64,000 nt of DNA, taken from positions 434,001 through 498,000 of the forward strand of contig NZ_JAJPDW010000002.1 of NCBI RefSeq assembly GCF_021654035.1, given 5' to 3'. The notes beneath the pieces are model-generated. The model had not been told where the DNA came from, did no database searches, and worked only from the letters and a program-made list of their open reading frames with translations. Origin of the DNA: Microbacterium aurantiacum (GTDB lineage: Bacteria > Actinomycetota > Actinomycetes > Actinomycetales > Microbacteriaceae). The position numbers and the translations under genes were made by a program. Shown piece after piece: positions 60,859-64,000 of this stretch (positions are counted from its first letter, which is position 1; every line of letters begins with the position of its first letter).

Positions 60859-62712
60859 ATGTGCGGAATCGTCGGTTACGTGGGCCCGCGGCCCAGCCAG
60901 TCCATCCTCCTCGCGGGTCTGTCGCGCCTGGAGTACCGGGGGTACGACTCCGCCGGCATCGCCGTCATCGATGACCAGGGCGACCTCGGCATGCGGAAGA
61001 AGGCCGGCAAGCTCGCCGTCCTCCGCGACGACCTCGAGTCCCACCCGCTGCCCGCCGGCACGACCGGCATCGGCCACACGCGCTGGGCCACCCACGGCGG
61101 CCCCACCGACGCCAACGCCCACCCCCACCTCGCCGACGACGACAAGCTCGCCGTCATCCACAACGGCATCGTCGAGAACTACGCCCCCCTGAAGGAGGAG
61201 CTCCTCGAAGAGGGCCACACCTTCCTCAGTGAGACCGACACCGAGGTGGCCGCCGCGCTCCTCGCCCGCGAGTACCGCGCCCACGACGGCGACCTCGAGG
61301 CCGCCTTCCGCGCGACCGTCGGGCGTCTCGAAGGAGCCTTCACCCTCCTCGCCGTCCACACCGACCACCCCGGCCTCGTCGTCGGCGCGCGCCGCAACTC
61401 TCCGCTCGTGATCGGCCTCGGCGAGGGCGAGAACTTCCTCGGATCGGATGTCGCGGCCTTCGTCGAGCACACCCGCAACGCCCTCGCGATCGGCCAGGAC
61501 CAGATCGTCGCGATCACTCCCGAGGGCGTGACCGTGACCGACTTCGCAGGCGACGCCGTCGAGGTCGAGCCGTTCGAGGTGACGTGGGACGCCTCTGCCG
61601 CCGAGAAGGGCGGCTGGTCGAGCTTCATGGCCAAGGAGGTCTCCGAGGAGCCCGAGGCCGTCGCGAACACGCTGCGCGGCCGCATCCGTGACGGCGCCGT
61701 GGCGATCACCGAGCTCGACGGGCTCGACGACCTCTTCCGCGGGATCTCACGCATCGTCATCATCGCCGCCGGAACCGCCGCCTATGCCGGCATGGTCGGC
61801 AAGTACGCCCTCGAAGAGTGGGCGCGCGTGCCGGTCGACGTCGACCTCGCTCACGAGTTCCACTACCGCAACCCCGTCATCGGTCCGGACACCCTCGTCA
61901 TCTCCATCAGCCAGTCCGGCGAGACGATGGACACCCTCATGGCGGTCAAGTACGCCCGGGAGCGCGGCGCGAAGACGCTGTCGATCTGCAACACGCAGGG
62001 CGCGACGATCCCGCGCGAGTCCGACGCGATCGTCTACACGCACGCCGGACCCGAGGTCGCCGTCGCCTCGACGAAAGCCTTCGTCGCGCAGATCACCGCG
62101 CTGAACCTCCTCGCCCTCCACATCGCCACGGTGCGCGGCGAGCTCTCCGCCGATCAGGTCGCGGAGCAGGTCGCCGAGCTCGAGCAGATCCCCGCGAAGA
62201 TCCAGCACATCCTCGACGACGAGCAGCCGCACATCGAGCAGTTCGCGCACTGGATGGCCGACACCCGCTCGGTGCTCTTCCTCGGTCGCCACGTCGGGTA
62301 CCCGATCGCCCTCGAGGGTGCGCTGAAGCTCAAGGAGATCTCGTACATCCACGCCGAGGGCTTCGCCGCGGGCGAGCTCAAGCACGGACCGATCGCGCTC
62401 ATCGAGCCCGGCCAGCCCGTCTTCGTCGTCGTGCCGTCGCCGCGCGAGTCGCCGGTGCTGCACTCGAAGGTCGTGTCGAACATCCGCGAGATCCACGCCC
62501 GTGGCGCCCGTGTCATCGCGGTGGCGGAGGAAGGGGATGCCGCGGTCCTGCCGATCTCGGACGAGGTCCTGCGCATCCCGCTGACCGGCGCCATCACGCA
62601 GTCGCTGCTCACCGTCGTGCCGCTCCACATCTTCGCGATGGGACTGGCCACGGCCAAGGGCCTGGACGTCGACCAGCCGCGCAACCTCGCCAAGTCCGTC
62701 ACCGTCGAGTAA
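60859..62712 (+). CDS. glmS: glutamine-fructose-6-phosphate aminotransferase (isomerizing)
   Basis: A 617-residue enzyme making glucosamine-6-phosphate, the entry to amino-sugar synthesis. The N-terminal glutaminase starts with catalytic Cys2 (MCGIVGYVG) and has RLEYRGYDSAGI and HTRWATHGGPTDANAHPH. Two SIS domains follow (ISISQSGETMDTLMAV; FLGRHVGYPIALEGALKLKE), and the C-terminus ends in NLAKSVTVE as in most GlmS. It works with glmM upstream. Confidence 0.97.
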   Translation: MCGIVGYVGPRPSQSILLAGLSRLEYRGYDSAGIAVIDDQGDLGMRKKAGKLAVLRDDLESHPLPAGTTGIGHTRWATHGGPTDANAHPHLADDDKLAVIHNGIVENYAPLKEELLEEGHTFLSETDTEVAAALLAREYRAHDGDLEAAFRATVGRLEGAFTLLAVHTDHPGLVVGARRNSPLVIGLGEGENFLGSDVAAFVEHTRNALAIGQDQIVAITPEGVTVTDFAGDAVEVEPFEVTWDASAAEKGGWSSFMAKEVSEEPEAVANTLRGRIRDGAVAITELDGLDDLFRGISRIVIIAAGTAAYAGMVGKYALEEWARVPVDVDLAHEFHYRNPVIGPDTLVISISQSGETMDTLMAVKYARERGAKTLSICNTQGATIPRESDAIVYTHAGPEVAVASTKAFVAQITALNLLALHIATVRGELSADQVAEQVAELEQIPAKIQHILDDEQPHIEQFAHWMADTRSVLFLGRHVGYPIALEGALKLKEISYIHAEGFAAGELKHGPIALIEPGQPVFVVVPSPRESPVLHSKVVSNIREIHARGARVIAVAEEGDAAVLPISDEVLRIPLTGAITQSLLTVVPLHIFAMGLATAKGLDVDQPRNLAKSVTVE

Positions 62713-62768
62713 CGCGCGGTCCCCGCGTTTCACCGTCCGCCGCGCCGAACCGGCACCGCGGTCACGCG

Positions 62769-62842
62769 TCGAAAACGCGGGATGACACGCGGCCGTCGGC
62801 CCCGGCGGCCGGCCCAGAGGCTCGGATCTCCCGCGTTTTCGA
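62769..62842. repeat. palindrome-ended intergenic repeat, GTCGAAAACGCGG type (copy 2)
   Basis: The ends TCGAAAACGCGGGA and TCCCGCGTTTTCGA are a perfect 14-bp inverted pair around a GC-rich core. Same termini as 40811-40890. It lies 56 bp after the glmS stop and may double as its terminator. Confidence 0.8.
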
Positions 62843-62898
62843 CACGCGAGCCGGCGGACGCGGCGTTGGGGAGGCCGCGCACGTGACGTTGGCGGGGC

Positions 62899-62952
62899 GT
62901 TCACCGGCGGTTCACCGCGCCGACCGCTCCCGGTGGACGGGATCCCTAGCGT
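62899..62952 (+). promoter_or_regulatory. PHO-box-like direct repeat and -10 before lamin-tail protein
   Basis: GTTCACCGGCG and GTTCACCGCGC are adjacent 11-bp direct repeats (62899-62920), matching the GTTCACC-type units bound by PhoP in Streptomyces. A -10-like TAGCGT is at 62947-62952, 26 bp further. Phosphate-starvation control of the downstream secreted protein is predicted. Confidence 0.6.
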
Positions 62953-62981
62953 GACGGGAACCCCCCACACGAAAGCGATTC

Positions 62982-64000
62982 ATGTCACGCCTGCGTTCCC
63001 GCTCCGCCCGCTCGATCCTGTCCGTCACTCTCGCCCCGGCCCTCGTCCTCGGCCTCGTCGGGCTCTCCGTCCCGGCAGGCGCGGCCGCGGCCGAACCGGC
63101 CGCCCTTCCCGACCTCCTCGTCACCGAGATCGTCGGCGACAACGTCGGCTACGACGACTACGAGTTCTTCGAGGTGCACAACTCCTCGGACCGGACGATC
63201 GACCTCGACGCCGAGGGTGTGGGCTTCTCGTACATCTTCGGCGACACCGACGACCGCGGTTCCGACGTCCGCCTCACCGTGCCGGCGGGCACCACGATCG
63301 ACTCCGGCGAGACCACCGTCTTCTGGGTCAGCTACTCCACGACCACCGTCGACAGCTTCGCCCGCTCGGTCGACGACTTCCGCGCGCACTTCGCCGCCAC
63401 CCAGCCGGATGCCGCGTACGACGTCGTGCGCGTCGAGGGCCAGGCGGGTATCGCCAACGGCGGCAATCGCGGCATCCGCATCGCCTCGACGGATGCCGAG
63501 ATCAGCCGCTCCTTCGTCCCCTCCGGCGGGTTCGCGACCGACATGGGCACGACCTTCCGCGCCCCCGCGTCCGGCACGAGCGCCGCGGTCCTGCAGGCCC
63601 TCGCGGCGCCGACCCCCGGCATCCTGAACGACGGCACGCTCACCCCGCCCGCCCCCGAAGAGCCCGAGGAGCCCGTCGCCGAGCCGCTCGTCGTCCGCGA
63701 CCTCCTCGTCACCGAGTTCGCGCCCAACAACGTCGGCACCGACGCCTACGAGTACGTCGAGATCGTCAACACCACCGCGCGCGACATCGACCTGACGGAT
63801 GCCGGGGTCCGCGTCGTCTACGACTACCTCACCGCAGAGAAGGACCTCGCCTACCCCGCCGGCGCCGTGGTCCCCGCGGGGGGAGTGGCGGTCCTGTGGC
63901 TGCAGTACTCCCCGAACACCGACGGTCTCACCGACGAGGACTTCCGCGCCTTCTACTCCTCGGAGGTCTCCTACACCGTCATCCCGATCACCGGTCAGGC
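62982..64000 (+). CDS. secreted protein with lamin-tail domains, N-terminal part
   Basis: The gene starts at ATG 62982 and runs past the right edge (339 codons seen). A Sec signal peptide (about residues 1-36, ending PAGAAAAE) precedes a first lamin-tail domain (LLVTEIVGDNVGYDDYEFFE ... VPAGTTIDSGETTVFW), a Pro/Glu linker, and a second (LLVTEFAPNNVGTDAYEYVE ... VVPAGGVAVLWLQY). Such domains in bacteria commonly stand before extracellular nuclease or phosphoesterase domains, which would suit PHO control, but the enzyme part is not in the window. Confidence 0.85.
   Translation, partial: MSRLRSRSARSILSVTLAPALVLGLVGLSVPAGAAAAEPAALPDLLVTEIVGDNVGYDDYEFFEVHNSSDRTIDLDAEGVGFSYIFGDTDDRGSDVRLTVPAGTTIDSGETTVFWVSYSTTTVDSFARSVDDFRAHFAATQPDAAYDVVRVEGQAGIANGGNRGIRIASTDAEISRSFVPSGGFATDMGTTFRAPASGTSAAVLQALAAPTPGILNDGTLTPPAPEEPEEPVAEPLVVRDLLVTEFAPNNVGTDAYEYVEIVNTTARDIDLTDAGVRVVYDYLTAEKDLAYPAGAVVPAGGVAVLWLQYSPNTDGLTDEDFRAFYSSEVSYTVIPITGQ

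Noticed and set aside
59176..61470. A 764-codon open frame on the minus strand
   Set aside because: Crosses Ppx/GppA in another frame and is antisense to coaA and glmS; no coherent protein.

Overview
The window is chromosomal DNA from a high-GC actinobacterium, most likely a Microbacterium or close relative in the Microbacteriaceae. The evidence is the GC-rich codon use, frequent GTG starts with 1-4 base start/stop overlaps, TANNNT-type -10 boxes, LPXTG/LAXTG surface proteins, the rplM-rpsI-glmM...coaA-glmS neighbourhood, and dense use of the word GCATCCG/CGGATGC. No rRNA, tRNA, IS element, phage gene or CRISPR array was found.

Region 1 (1-13.9 kb, minus strand): the start of a CDF cation exporter, then a tightly packed exopolysaccharide operon. 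Read in its own direction it encodes a Wzz/BY-kinase, a membrane-anchored BNR-like protein, an initiating sugar transferase, a GT2 glycosyltransferase, a UDP-sugar epimerase, another glycosyltransferase, an acyltransferase, a Wzx-like flippase, a Wzy-like polymerase, and RmlA, RmlB and an RmlC-RmlD fusion for dTDP-rhamnose. The middle genes are visibly less GC-rich.

Region 2 (14.0-24.4 kb): a ROK regulator diverging from a carbohydrate catabolic operon. The operon has a ribose-type ABC importer, a TIM-barrel sugar isomerase/epimerase, a gluconate-2-dehydrogenase subunit-3-like protein with its GMC flavoprotein, a mycofactocin-type SDR and a Gfo/Idh/MocA oxidoreductase. Its right edge cuts off a DUF6671 gene after about 63 codons, so the block looks inserted. 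The enzyme set fits 3-keto-glycoside chemistry, but the substrate is unknown.

Region 3 (24.4-29.3 kb): a DabB-DabA-PII inorganic-carbon uptake operon with a divergent winged-helix regulator. A 64-bp dyad lies between them.

Region 4 (29.3-35.0 kb): an MFS transporter, a Fic protein and a c-di-GMP module. The module couples a PAS-GAF-GGDEF cyclase gene to an RsbQ-like hydrolase gene, followed by an EAL protein.

Region 5 (35-39 kb): an eight-gene Asp23/AmaP/DUF2273/GlsB envelope-stress operon and a low-molecular-weight phosphatase.

Region 6 (39-53 kb): two copies of a CPBP intramembrane protease next to a small sortase-anchored protein, a VIT transporter, a TPP-riboswitch-controlled thiM-thiE-thiD/tenA operon, a DUF2254 membrane protein, hydrolases and many palindromic intergenic repeats.

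Region 7 (53-64 kb): rplM-rpsI-glmM, two related TetR regulators, Ppx/GppA, coaA, glmS and a secreted lamin-tail-domain protein preceded by a PHO-box-like repeat.

The least explained material is intergenic. There are several families of 75-85 bp elements with inverted termini (one with seven copies), two candidate structured small RNAs, and a shared operator-like motif in front of the two sortase substrates.
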